Of a DNA stretch of 64,000 nt, positions 34,258 to 47,044 are shown in pieces (positions within the stretch are counted from its first letter, which is position 1; the number at the start of each line of letters is the position of its first letter). The stretch spans positions 5,146,001-5,210,000 of the forward strand of contig NZ_OY771430.1 in NCBI RefSeq assembly GCF_963674565.1, in the 5' to 3' direction. The position numbers and the translations under genes were made by a program. The notes under the pieces are model-generated. The model was not told the DNA's origin. It did no database searches and was given only the letters and a program-made list of their open reading frames with translations. This DNA is from an uncultured Carboxylicivirga sp. (GTDB lineage: Bacteria > Bacteroidota > Bacteroidia > Bacteroidales > Marinilabiliaceae).

Positions 34258-34358
34258 TTCATTGATATTTTGGTCAAAAAATAGAGCATTTAATGTATCC
34301 TTAAGTTTCAATGTTCGTAGTAGAAAGAAATAAATGTTGAATTTTAACTTACGAATTT

Positions 34359-34550
34359 ATGAGCAATATTATTACGAAGCATTTTCAATATACAGGTACG
34401 GATGACTTTGATGAATCATTGGACGACCAGATTAATAAGTTTATTGTGAAGGAAGGAATAACCACTGATCAGTTGATAGACATTAAATTTAATGGACATT
34501 CCGATAAAACAGTGACCGTATATTCAGCTCTTTTAATTTATAAGAAATAA
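34359..34550 (+). CDS. Small Cse60-like protein
   Basis: 63 residues. The pattern DFDESLDDQINKFI, LIDIKFNG and VYSALLIYKK resembles the small Cse60 family first named from Bacillus sporulation genes (acidic start, DIK motif, YSALIIY end). The organism is not a spore former, so the family name says nothing about its job. The protein is probably a soluble single-domain dimer. It is a single gene between the TPR protein and a strong terminator. Confidence 0.65.
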   Translation: MSNIITKHFQYTGTDDFDESLDDQINKFIVKEGITTDQLIDIKFNGHSDKTVTVYSALLIYKK

Positions 34551-34602
34551 GAATTTTCTCGTACTTGACTTCATATAATAGGTTGGCGAGTAGTAATATA
34601 GA

Positions 34603-34636
34603 AGAGGTAATCACCTGTTGATTGCCTCTTTTTTAT
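34603..34636 (+). terminator. Rho-independent terminator after the Cse60-like gene
   Basis: Eleven-base arms AGAGGTAATCA (34603-34613) and TGATTGCCTCT (34619-34629) pair with one G-T wobble, with a 5-base loop and a T run after the stem. Confidence 0.88.
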
Positions 34637-34706
34637 TTTCTTATTTAATATCCTTATAATAAAGGTTTTGGGATAAATTCTATCTTTAAGGGCAAAACTC
34701 AGGCCC

Positions 34707-36173
34707 ATGACTCTTATTTTTGTTTTATACCTGGTTCTTCTAATTATAATTGTGGCAATTAGTGCTCGAAAATCTCACACTAATGCTGATTTTGTTATTG
34801 GGGGTAAAAAAATTTCAGGGTATTCATTAGCCTTGTCTGAAAGAGCTACTGGTGAATCGGCCTGGTTGTTATTAGGTTTAACCGGGCATGCTTTTGCTGA
34901 AGGGATGGCTTCGATATGGGTTGCATTGGGATGTGTTACTGGTGTTTTTATTATCTGGTTTACTATGGCTCAGCCCATTCGCAGATTTACTGAAAAGTAT
35001 AATGCGATGACTGTTCCTGGTTTATTCATGAAACGTTTTCCTGGTAACGACAGGGCTATTAGTTTATCAACTTCTTTAATTGTTGTCTTCTTTTTTATGC
35101 TTTACATTGCTTCTCAATTTGCAGGAGCAGGAAAAATATTTCAGAATACATTTGGTATAGATCCTTTCTGGGGAATGGTTTTAGGAGCTGGATTGGTAAC
35201 TGTCTATACTATGTTGGGAGGTTTTATTACAGTTGTGGCAACCGATGCTTTTCAGGCTGTTTTAATGGCGGTTACCTGTGTAGTGTTGCCCATTGTAGCT
35301 TATTCTATTGCAATTCAAAACGGTGTTGATTTATCAGGAAGCTTTTCGCATTTGCCGGAAGCATATATAAATAGCGGAGGCACTGAAATTTTCTCTTTAG
35401 TTTTAATTCTAAACGGTTTGAGCTGGGCCTTTGGATATACCGGTCAACCTCAGTTATTAACCCGAATGATGGCATTAAGAAGCGAGAAAGAAACAACCCA
35501 GGGTAGAAGAGTGGCAGTTGTTTGGACTTCATTGGCTTACTCAGGCGCTTTTGCTATTGGTATATTTGGTTATGCTCTGGCTCAAAAAGGATTATTGGGC
35601 GATGTGATGCAAACTCTTTTAGACGATTCAGAGAAGATTATGCCAACAATGGTAGTGGTTTTATTAAATCCTTTATTGGCAGGTATCTTATTGTCCGGAG
35701 CTGTAAGTGCAATGATGAGTACCGCATCATCGCAACTAATGGTGGCTTCAACGGCAATTGGTGAAGATGTTACCAATAGCTTTTCAATAAAAAGAATCAC
35801 ACAGGAAAAGAAGCTATTATTCAATAAAATTCTGATTTTGGTTGTTGGTCTGGTTGCATTTGTATTTGCTATTTCGTTGGAAGAAACTGTTTACAGTTTG
35901 GTATCTTATGCATGGTCGGGTATTGGAGCTTCATTTGGACCGGCTGTTATCTTATTACTTTTCTGGAAACGTTTTTCATTGGCGGGTTTGTATGGTTCTC
36001 TTTTGGGAGGAACAGTATCTTCAATTGTATGGAAAACTTTTTTGACAGAATCAACCGGTATCTCAGAGCGCTTATCGAGTTATGTTATTGCGTTTTTACT
36101 GGCTGTTTCATTTTCTCTGCTGTGGCCTCAGTCGAGGAGAGAAATTTCTGAAACCATAATCCAGAATCCTTAA
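34707..36173 (+). CDS. Sodium:solute symporter (SSS family, PutP-like)
   Basis: 488 residues, mostly hydrophobic, with about 13 TM helices. It shows PutP-type sequence: DFVIGGKKISGYSLALSERA near helix 2, ERATGESAWLLLGLTGHAFA, then SWAFGYTGQPQLLTRMMALR and MSTASSQLMVASTAIGED, which carries the SSS sodium-site region. It imports a small organic solute with Na+. Proline is the closest family substrate but cannot be confirmed. The last 89 bases overlap the 3' end of the convergent GH1 gene. Confidence 0.88.
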   Translation: MTLIFVLYLVLLIIIVAISARKSHTNADFVIGGKKISGYSLALSERATGESAWLLLGLTGHAFAEGMASIWVALGCVTGVFIIWFTMAQPIRRFTEKYNAMTVPGLFMKRFPGNDRAISLSTSLIVVFFFMLYIASQFAGAGKIFQNTFGIDPFWGMVLGAGLVTVYTMLGGFITVVATDAFQAVLMAVTCVVLPIVAYSIAIQNGVDLSGSFSHLPEAYINSGGTEIFSLVLILNGLSWAFGYTGQPQLLTRMMALRSEKETTQGRRVAVVWTSLAYSGAFAIGIFGYALAQKGLLGDVMQTLLDDSEKIMPTMVVVLLNPLLAGILLSGAVSAMMSTASSQLMVASTAIGEDVTNSFSIKRITQEKKLLFNKILILVVGLVAFVFAISLEETVYSLVSYAWSGIGASFGPAVILLLFWKRFSLAGLYGSLLGGTVSSIVWKTFLTESTGISERLSSYVIAFLLAVSFSLLWPQSRREISETIIQNP

Positions 36174-37461
36174 TGGTTCTTTTTTGTGATTCAAAATCAT
36201 TATAAACCAGACCAAAGCGAGGTTTAAATCCTTCTTTCCATTCAAAATTGTCTACTAATGTCCAAACAAAATAACCTTTTACCGGAATATTTTTGGCTTG
36301 TGCTTTCAAGATATGTTTCAACATTTTTTGATGATATTTTAACCGGCGTGCATCATGAACATGGTTTAAAACTTTAAAATCCGGGAAACAAACTCCGCTT
36401 TCGGAAATGATTATTTTTTTGATTTGTGGGTAAGAGTGGTAGAATTTCAAAAGTTTATATAATCCTTTTGGATAAACATCAAGGTTCATCGCATTCAAAT
36501 TGGCTTTTCGTTGAGTAGGATGTACCTCGTTAGCAAATAAAACCGGTGGTGTTAGACTGTGTTGCGCTACTACTCTGAAATAATATTGTAGTCCGATAAA
36601 GTCAAAGTCGAATGCCATTTTATCATCATCCCCTTTTCTAAAATACGTTCGAATAGTATTCAGTACAGGCATAACATCAGTTGGATAGCCTAATCCCAAT
36701 AAAGGCTCGATAAAAAAGCGATTCAAAAGTGCTTCAATGCGTTTAGCGGCTTTTCTATTTTTTGGCAGCTGATTAAGTGGTTTTACAAAAGAACAAGAAA
36801 GTGCTACGCCAATATTTGCATTTGGCTGAATCTTCCTAATGGTCCGTCCACCTTCTGCTATGCTTAAAACAACATGATGGGAAGCTTTTAAAAACTGGGT
36901 TATTCCTTTCTTCTGTGGAGCATGATATCCCATATAATATCCCAACCCTATAAAGGTCATGGGTTCATTCATCACTACCCAGTTACTTACCTTATCTTTA
37001 TATTCATTTACACAAGTTTCAACATACTTGTTAAACCAACCAATTATTTCACGGTTACTCCAGCCTCCTTTGTCTTCCAGAGCCTGTGGTAAATCCCAAT
37101 GGTAAAGGGTGACGTAAGGAATCAGATCGTTTTTAAGACAAGCATCAATTACTTTGTGATAAAATTGTAATCCATCTAAATTGACAGCCCCAGTGCCCTT
37201 AGGAATTATTCGAGACCAGCTGATTGAAAATCGAAATACATCCAGTCCAAGAGATTTGGCAGTGACTATATCCTGCTCATACAAAGTGTAAAATGAAGAG
37301 GCGTTGCCAATATGGTCATTATTGTTTATGTTCTTCTGTTCGGCTGTAAATTTATCCCAGATAGATAATCCTTTTCCATCGGCTGTTGGGTGACCTTCAT
37401 TTTGAAAAGCTGAGATTGTTACTCCCCATTGAAAATCATGTCCAAAGTCAGATTTCTTCAT
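36085..37461 (-). CDS. Family 1 glycoside hydrolase (beta-glucosidase-like)
   Basis: 458 residues spanning one GH1 barrel with no signal peptide, so it is cytoplasmic. The acid/base Glu166 is in VVMNEPMTF and the nucleophile Glu354 in IISESGVCF (usual form ITENG). Other GH1 marks are DVFRFSISWSRIIP, YVTLYHWDLPQALE and GYFVWTLVDNFEWKEGF. It hydrolyses a beta-glycoside, probably beta-glucoside or beta-galactoside; the substrate is not decided by sequence. The C-terminal 29 or so codons overlap the end of the convergent transporter gene on the other strand. Confidence 0.92.
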   Translation of the reverse strand: MKKSDFGHDFQWGVTISAFQNEGHPTADGKGLSIWDKFTAEQKNINNNDHIGNASSFYTLYEQDIVTAKSLGLDVFRFSISWSRIIPKGTGAVNLDGLQFYHKVIDACLKNDLIPYVTLYHWDLPQALEDKGGWSNREIIGWFNKYVETCVNEYKDKVSNWVVMNEPMTFIGLGYYMGYHAPQKKGITQFLKASHHVVLSIAEGGRTIRKIQPNANIGVALSCSFVKPLNQLPKNRKAAKRIEALLNRFFIEPLLGLGYPTDVMPVLNTIRTYFRKGDDDKMAFDFDFIGLQYYFRVVAQHSLTPPVLFANEVHPTQRKANLNAMNLDVYPKGLYKLLKFYHSYPQIKKIIISESGVCFPDFKVLNHVHDARRLKYHQKMLKHILKAQAKNIPVKGYFVWTLVDNFEWKEGFKPRFGLVYNDFESQKRTIKDSGLWFQKFLSSTEATAEKMKQPVKTQ

Positions 37462-37648
37462 TTTATAGTTTCAGAGGCAACGAAAATACGAGAATGAATT
37501 ATCGAGAAGGTTAATTCATTATTAAGAAAATGAATTAGACTGGGTATGTCAGAATCTGATGATTCAGTTATGCCTTTTTATACTACATGTCGTTGTGCAA
37601 GTAATCAGTTTGAAGGGATGGGATTACTAAAAGATATATCTTTGGATC

Positions 37649-38362
37649 ATGAAATGGACACTTTTATTTGTTGTATTCATCTTTAGTATAAACTGTCTGG
37701 CTCAGATCAAACCGGAAAGTGTTAACCGCGACTTTGAATCTGACATGATTTATTACCGGAAAAATGTAACCAAACTTTCTTTAATAGTTGGTGCAGGTGC
37801 TGTTTTGTCTTTTGCTTTGGATGAGCCCATTCAAAGATACTTACAAAATAATCAAAATGATTTTGCTGATGGCGTTGCAGAAGGAGCTAATGTTTTTGGA
37901 GAGAAACTTTTGATTGTACCTGCAGTAGGATTGAGTTGGGCGGCAGGTTATGTTTTTAAAAAAGATAAACTTCGGTACACATCATGGAATGCTATTAAAT
38001 CAATAGCTGTTACAGCAATATCAACCGAAATGTTAAAGATCACAGTTGGTCGCGCCAGACCATTAATGAATGAAGGTGCTTTTGAGTATCGTCCTTTTAA
38101 TAATGAGGATCAATTCAAGTCGTTGCCATCGGGTCATGTTTCGCTGGCTTTTGCTGCATTCACACCATATGCCGAAAGTTATAGTCGATGGTTATATGTG
38201 ATGCCTGCTTCTGTTGCCTTTGCCCGTATGTATAAAAATAAACATTGGTTTTCTGATGTAGTTTTAGGAGGAGGGATTGGGTTTATCAGTGGCTGGATAT
38301 TTACACATCATCCAAAAAGTAAACTTCAGGTGACTTCAAATGGAATCATTTTTTATTTTTGA
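37649..38362 (+). CDS. PAP2-family membrane-associated phosphatase
   Basis: 237 residues with a signal peptide ending at NCLAQ. The three PAP2 phosphatase motifs are present in order: KITVGRARP, then LPSGHVSLAF, then ARMYKNKHWFSDVVLGG, giving the catalytic His/Arg/Asp set. The family dephosphorylates lipids such as phosphatidic acid or undecaprenyl diphosphate. The signal peptide suggests an active site in the periplasm. The patatin gene follows 18 bases downstream, so the pair may form a lipid-metabolism operon. Confidence 0.88.
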   Translation: MKWTLLFVVFIFSINCLAQIKPESVNRDFESDMIYYRKNVTKLSLIVGAGAVLSFALDEPIQRYLQNNQNDFADGVAEGANVFGEKLLIVPAVGLSWAAGYVFKKDKLRYTSWNAIKSIAVTAISTEMLKITVGRARPLMNEGAFEYRPFNNEDQFKSLPSGHVSLAFAAFTPYAESYSRWLYVMPASVAFARMYKNKHWFSDVVLGGGIGFISGWIFTHHPKSKLQVTSNGIIFYF

Positions 38363-38380
38363 GTAATCAAATTGTAAACT

Positions 38381-39178
38381 ATGAAACAGCTCAAGACAGT
38401 AGAAGAATTTAATATTGGTATTGCTTTAAGTGGTGGAGCAGCTCGTGGAATTGCTCATATCGGTGTTCTGAAAGCATTGGAGGAGCATGGGATTTATCCG
38501 CAGGTTATATCAGGAACCAGTATGGGAGCTATTGTGGGCTTGTTTTATTCGGCTGGATTTACACCAGACGAGATGCAAAAGATTCTGCATGAAGAAAAGT
38601 TTTACAAGATTTTAGGTATTAATTTTAAACCCACCGGACTTTTTAATCTAAACCCGTTAAAAGATATATTTGAAGATAAGATCAGGCAAAATGACTTTTC
38701 TGTTCTTAAAAAGAAGTTTTTTGTGGCGGTTTCTAATTTAAATACGGCCAGGGTTGAGGTTATAAGCAAAGGACAAAACTTATTTGAATATGTAATTGCA
38801 TCAGCGTCTATTCCCTTTGTTTTCCCGGCTCAGCAGATCAATGATCAGACATATATCGATGGTGGATTGTTCAATAACCTTCCGGCCGAGTGTTTACTGG
38901 GGCGTTGTGATCGTATTATTGGGGTTAATGTCAATCATAACGGTATTGTGGAAGAAGTGAAAGGGGCAAGGGCGATAGCTGAACGCTCATTCTCTCTTGC
39001 TTTGGAGCAAAATGTTAAACTCAGTCGCAATTATTGTGATTTTTACATTGAGCCCCGTAAGCTTCGTAACTTTTCGTCATGGGAGTATGATAAGGTTGAT
39101 GAGTTGGTTGAGATTGGCTATGTAAAAGCAGTAAAAAGTATTAAGCAGTTTATTATTCCTGAATTGCAGAGTCATTAG
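38381..39178 (+). CDS. Patatin-like phospholipase (RssA-type)
   Basis: 265 residues, cytoplasmic. It has the oxyanion loop SGGAARG (17-23), the nucleophile elbow GTSMG with Ser47, and the catalytic Asp160 in the DGG motif (TYIDGGLFNNLP). The Ser-Asp dyad hydrolyses acyl chains of membrane lipids. It lies directly after the PAP2 phosphatase, and its last 26 bases overlap the end of the convergent ATP-grasp-like gene. Confidence 0.92.
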   Translation: MKQLKTVEEFNIGIALSGGAARGIAHIGVLKALEEHGIYPQVISGTSMGAIVGLFYSAGFTPDEMQKILHEEKFYKILGINFKPTGLFNLNPLKDIFEDKIRQNDFSVLKKKFFVAVSNLNTARVEVISKGQNLFEYVIASASIPFVFPAQQINDQTYIDGGLFNNLPAECLLGRCDRIIGVNVNHNGIVEEVKGARAIAERSFSLALEQNVKLSRNYCDFYIEPRKLRNFSSWEYDKVDELVEIGYVKAVKSIKQFIIPELQSH

Positions 39179-40361
39179 CATGTATCAGGCCCCATGCAGC
39201 AAACTGCTGATGTTCTCCAAATGAGCTTAAAGGAATAAAACCTTCAACTATTTGAGCATCTTTTATTTTTACAGGATGATCTTTCATTTGCTGTGAAAAG
39301 AATTCTTTTGCTTTTCCAGGTTTAAAAACATCAATTTGCCAGGTTCCAAAGCTGTTCGGATAAATACGTTCCTTAAGTTTCATGTTGATAAGTCCCATGT
39401 TACATCTTAGGTTGGCTTCTATGAGTGGATGAAATTTCAATTTATTGTTACTGTCCAGTAAAAAGAGTGAGTCAATTCCAACAGGGCCATTGTATTTTTT
39501 ATGAAGACCTGTGTTTCTCATTGCCTGGGCAACCTGTTCGGCAGTTTCTTTAATCCAGGTTTCGTTTTTAGGTAATAATGATTGAATAACCTTAGGTGTT
39601 CCAATATGCTCTTTTTGAAATTTTCCTTTACCATCTGAGTCAAAGTAGTTCAATCCCAGGAAATGATAGTTTTCGTTTTCAATGATAAACTGTAATGATG
39701 CATCCTGCACTTTATTGTAGATTGGTTCAGCGATAATATAGCCATGCAATCTTATTTTCGCTTCAATCCAGAGTTGATTCTGAGTGATCTCTTCTTTTTG
39801 TTTGACAAATAGTAATCCTCTTCCCGAAGAACTATAAATGGTTTTTAGGATAATACCATTTGGGTATTGTTTTAAAAATATTTCCAGCTGTTGTAAATCA
39901 ACTATTTTGAGTGGTAATAAAGGTTTAAAACTTATTTCATGATTGAATGTCAAAGGTTGTTTCAAATATTCAGCAAGTATATCCAGGCTTGTCTGTCGAC
40001 TGAAAAGATGCTTTGTTTCTGGTTTATTAAAATTGTATTCAATATTAAATTGCTTAAGTCGATGGGCAATTACAGGGCTCCAACCCCAAGGATTAACTTT
40101 GTAATCTTTAGATAATTCATTTATATGATTCCACGATAAGTACTTTGGTTGGATAAAGCCGGCTTTATTCCAGAATTTAGCAAATTCTTGATAATCTTTA
40201 TTTTCAGTTAGTATAATATCATTTCCAGATGCCATTAATGACATTAACGGTGAGATATCAACTTCAAACTTTCGAAGTGAGACAGGTGCCATGTAGCTTA
40301 AAGTGCCATTCTCCACTGCGAGGTCACATGTAGGATTATAAGTAAAGATTTTGTTATCCAT
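39153..40361 (-). CDS. Conserved protein of ATP-grasp type, function unknown
   Basis: 402 residues, no signal peptide. About residues 170-350 look like an ATP-grasp ligase. GIILKTIYSSSGRGLLFVKQ suits the nucleotide-binding loop, and GIDSLFLLD with FHPLIEANLRCNMG suits the Mg/ATP-binding end (E-x-N). The N-terminal 110 residues (MDNKIFTYNPTCDLAVENGT) have the start typical of an uncharacterised Bacteroidota family. ATP-grasp enzymes join a carboxylate to an amine, thiol or similar group; the substrates are unknown. It stands alone on the minus strand. Confidence 0.65.
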   Translation of the reverse strand: MDNKIFTYNPTCDLAVENGTLSYMAPVSLRKFEVDISPLMSLMASGNDIILTENKDYQEFAKFWNKAGFIQPKYLSWNHINELSKDYKVNPWGWSPVIAHRLKQFNIEYNFNKPETKHLFSRQTSLDILAEYLKQPLTFNHEISFKPLLPLKIVDLQQLEIFLKQYPNGIILKTIYSSSGRGLLFVKQKEEITQNQLWIEAKIRLHGYIIAEPIYNKVQDASLQFIIENENYHFLGLNYFDSDGKGKFQKEHIGTPKVIQSLLPKNETWIKETAEQVAQAMRNTGLHKKYNGPVGIDSLFLLDSNNKLKFHPLIEANLRCNMGLINMKLKERIYPNSFGTWQIDVFKPGKAKEFFSQQMKDHPVKIKDAQIVEGFIPLSSFGEHQQFAAWGLIHANDSAIQE

Positions 40362-40524
40362 CTTGTAGTTGATATGTGCAGCAAAAGTAGTTTAAAAGGC
40401 CATTATAAATTCAATAGATAAATGCGAATAAAATAAACTAAAAAAGATTACCCCTCTAACCCACACCAAACCAGATAGGAAACACAAATTAACACAGTTT
40501 ATTCAAAAAAAGAATGTTTTTTGA

Positions 40525-40556
40525 TTTGGAAGTTTGGGAAAAACTGTCTTATTTTG
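40525..40556 (+). promoter_or_regulatory. rRNA promoter P1
   Basis: TTTG at 40525-40528, a 20-base spacer, and TTATTTTG at 40549-40556 (one base from TAnnTTTG), followed by CACCCGC. Confidence 0.6.
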
Positions 40557-40772
40557 CACCCGCTTTTGAGAACAACGGTTGTCATGAAAAGCAGACGGGG
40601 CGGGCGATAGGCTGGTCTTTAAATAATGAAAGCAAAGAAAGTTTTTGACAGAAGGGGAAGATTTCATATCTTGTCATTCTGCTCCAAAAAAAAGGTTTTT
40701 AAGAGGTGAGAGAAGAGTTAGGGATTGAAAATGAGCGACTCGAAAAAAAGAAGAAAAAAACTTAAAAAAAGA

Positions 40773-40805
40773 TTTGGAAGATAAAACAAAAACTACTTAC
40801 CTTTG
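40773..40805 (+). promoter_or_regulatory. rRNA promoter P2
   Basis: TTTG at 40773-40776, a 21-base spacer, and TACCTTTG at 40798-40805, a full match to the Bacteroidota consensus, followed by CAGCCGC. It lies about 340 bases upstream of the mature 16S end. Confidence 0.75.
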
Positions 40806-40892
40806 CAGCCGCTTCTCAAACGAGGGATGGCGATAAAGCGAAGATCAAACGTTGATTTTCGGATAAAAAAAGACATAATGGTTAGCTAAAAA

Positions 40893-40920
40893 TTCAGTTC
40901 GATTCTGAATATGTCACAAG
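40893..40920 (+). repeat. Leader module upstream of 16S (copy 1)
   Basis: This 28-base element begins TTCAGTTCGATTCTG and ends TCACAAG. It matches 43285-43312, upstream of 23S, at 24 of 28 bases. Confidence 0.6.
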
Positions 40921-41147
40921 AGCAAAAGAGAAGGCTAAGAACTTCGAGCTCAAAAGATCTTTGAAAATATTGAATAGTACCTAAACGAGCAAAGCTCGTT
41001 CCATTATTGAGAGAGAAGTATAATGAATTAGGTTGATTTAAATCATCTTGATACATGATACTGAAATCTTGATACTAAAATGAAAAGGTAAAAAGTGAAC
41101 CTGAAGTCAATGGTATAAATAATTTTGAAAGCATTAAAAATTTTTAT

Positions 41148-42667
<1,520 letters not shown>

Positions 42668-42938
42668 TGGAGAAATTGTTTATGCCATTCAGGCACTTTT
42701 CACCTTTTAGGTATTATTTAAAAAGAATAAGTAGAAAGTAGAAAAGGCAAAAGGAAAAGTAGAAAGAGATACACAATGTAAATCACTACTGACTACAGTC
42801 TAACAAACTACTGCCTATTTAAACAGCGTCAAGCACATCCTATAGACGGATAGACCATTAGACGATAGATAATTAGAAAGATCTAAAAGTCTAAGCATCT
42901 AAAGTCTGCTAGTCAAGGGAAAAAGACGACACTGCAAC

Positions 42939-43015
42939 AGTCCCGTAGCTCAGTTGGTTAGAGCACTACACTGATAATGTAGGGGTCGGCAGTTCAAGTC
43001 TGCCCGGGACTACCA
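42939..43015 (+). tRNA. tRNA-Ile (GAT)
   Basis: 77 bases including encoded CCA. The acceptor AGTCCCG pairs with CGGGACT and U8-A9 are in place. The anticodon loop is CTGATAA with anticodon GAT, and the T loop is TTCAAGT. It sits in the 16S-23S spacer, the usual place. Confidence 0.97.
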
Positions 43016-43065
43016 TAAAAAAGCTATCAGCTAATAGCTATTGGCTAACAGCTTAAAAAAAACAT

Positions 43066-43142
43066 GGGGGATTAGCTCAGCTGGCTAGAGCGCCTGCCTT
43101 GCACGCAGGAGGTCATCGGTTCGACTCCGATATTCTCCACCA
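43066..43142 (+). tRNA. tRNA-Ala (TGC)
   Basis: 77 bases including encoded CCA. The acceptor GGGGGAT pairs with ATTCTCC (two G-T pairs). The anticodon loop is CTTGCAC with anticodon TGC, and the T loop is TTCGACT. It is the second spacer tRNA of the rRNA operon. Confidence 0.97.
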
Positions 43143-43284
43143 GAAGTAAAAAGATAGACTATGAGAACATAGACTATTAGAAAACAAAAAAATGAGATAG
43201 ATAATAAGGATTAGAAATGTCTAATGGTCTATTGTCTAAGAGTCTCAAAATCTTAATGAAAAAGCGATACATTGGATTAATAAT

Positions 43285-43312
43285 TTCAGTTCGATTCTGG
43301 AAGTATCACAAG
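43285..43312 (+). repeat. Leader module upstream of 23S (copy 2)
   Basis: This 28-base element matches 40893-40920 before 16S at 24 positions. It is followed about 45 bases later by GATCATTGACATATTG, which also has a counterpart before 16S. Confidence 0.6.
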
Positions 43313-43414
43313 CTAGGAGCTAATAGCCAAGAGCTATCAGCGTTAAACAAGCAAAACGATCATTGACATATTGGCAACAACCAAAACCATATACACCAAC
43401 TATGGTGTGTGTAA

Positions 43415-46213
<2,799 letters not shown>

Positions 46214-46393
46214 AACAGTGCTTTAGAAGAAAGTGCAAAGTGCCAAGCACTAAGTACAATTAACTAAGCACTACATAAACACATCAAGTATCGGTGGATG
46301 TGGTTTTGGTAAGCCTTTATGTTATAAATTTTAGCGAAGCTAAAATTAGCTAATAGCCATTAGCTAATAGCTGTCAGCTAAAAAGAAAATATT
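46214..46393 (+). repeat. 23S-5S spacer with AGCTAATAGC repeats
   Basis: From about 46333 to 46385 the spacer is built of imperfect repeats of TTAGCTAATAGC and its inverse (ATTAGCTAATAGCCATTAG, then AATAGCTGTCAGCT). Related repeats occur between the two tRNAs (43022-43055) and before 23S (43312-43348). Confidence 0.5.
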
Positions 46394-46500
<107 letters not shown>

Positions 46501-46511
46501 TTTTTTGGAAG

Positions 46512-46546
46512 AAACCCGTTGTTCAATCAAAGCAACGGGTTTTTTG
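46512..46546 (+). terminator. Terminator of the rRNA operon
   Basis: Arms AACCCGTTG (46513-46521) and CAACGGGTT (46533-46541) with an 11-base loop and a T run, 12 bases after 5S. Confidence 0.9.
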
Positions 46547-46990
46547 TGTTTATATACTTCTTGTTCAAAAGAATCAGGGATAATGTACAAATTCTGGATC
46601 TACGCATAAATTTTTCATAAGCGATACAGTAAACTTAACATCAACCACACCTCTGAACTGTCTTCTGAACTCTTTTTATTGGCATTAAACGATTCTACAG
46701 CACCATTAACACTTCACCATTAAAGCAAAAAAGAAGGAAACTAGATATGCTTAAAAGTACCTTTTTTAATATAGAGTAAGTTGAATCAGGGTTGGCCTAA
46801 CTACCTATACTGTACGTTTTCAAATAATGAAATGACGTAAATAGAGATTTGAGGAGATTAACCTTATCAATTGAGTGAATAATCAGATTCACTTGACTAT
46901 CCAACTAGAAGTCTGAATTAATCTTTAAAATCACGCCAATTATTTAACTAGATTAGAATACTATGGTTATTGCTTGCCTTTATAAAGGAT
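46547..46990. other. Non-coding spacer after the rRNA operon
   Basis: About 440 bases with no convincing gene, RNA or repeat on either strand. Confidence 0.5.
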
Positions 46991-47021
46991 AAAAAAATAC
47001 CCTAGCAATAAGTTAGGGTAT
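46991..47021 (-). terminator. Terminator of the ECF sigma/anti-sigma operon
   Basis: Arms ATACCCTA (46997-47004) and TAGGGTAT (47014-47021) with a run of seven A before them on the plus strand, that is, T after the stem on the minus strand. It lies 24 bases beyond the stop of the anti-sigma-like gene. Confidence 0.82.
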
Positions 47022-47044
47022 CTTCTATTAATATTTTGGATCTA

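Larger units (their letters stand above)
40362..41147 (+). other. rRNA operon promoter and leader region
   Basis: No protein gene was found. It contains two tandem promoters (40525-40556 and 40773-40805), each starting from the same 10-mer GATTTGGAAG at the -33 end (40523-40532 and 40771-40780) and each followed by a GCA-n-CCGCTT start region. A leader module that is repeated before 23S lies at 40893-40920. GATCTTTGAAAATATTG (from about 40958) resembles GATCATTGACATATTG upstream of 23S (from about 43359) and may be an antitermination or processing element. Confidence 0.6.

Noticed and set aside
37609..37644. TTTG and TATCTTTG before the PAP2 gene as a Bacteroidota promoter
   Set aside because: The -7 matches but the spacer is 24 bases instead of 19-21, and the start codon would follow within 5 bases, needing a leaderless mRNA.
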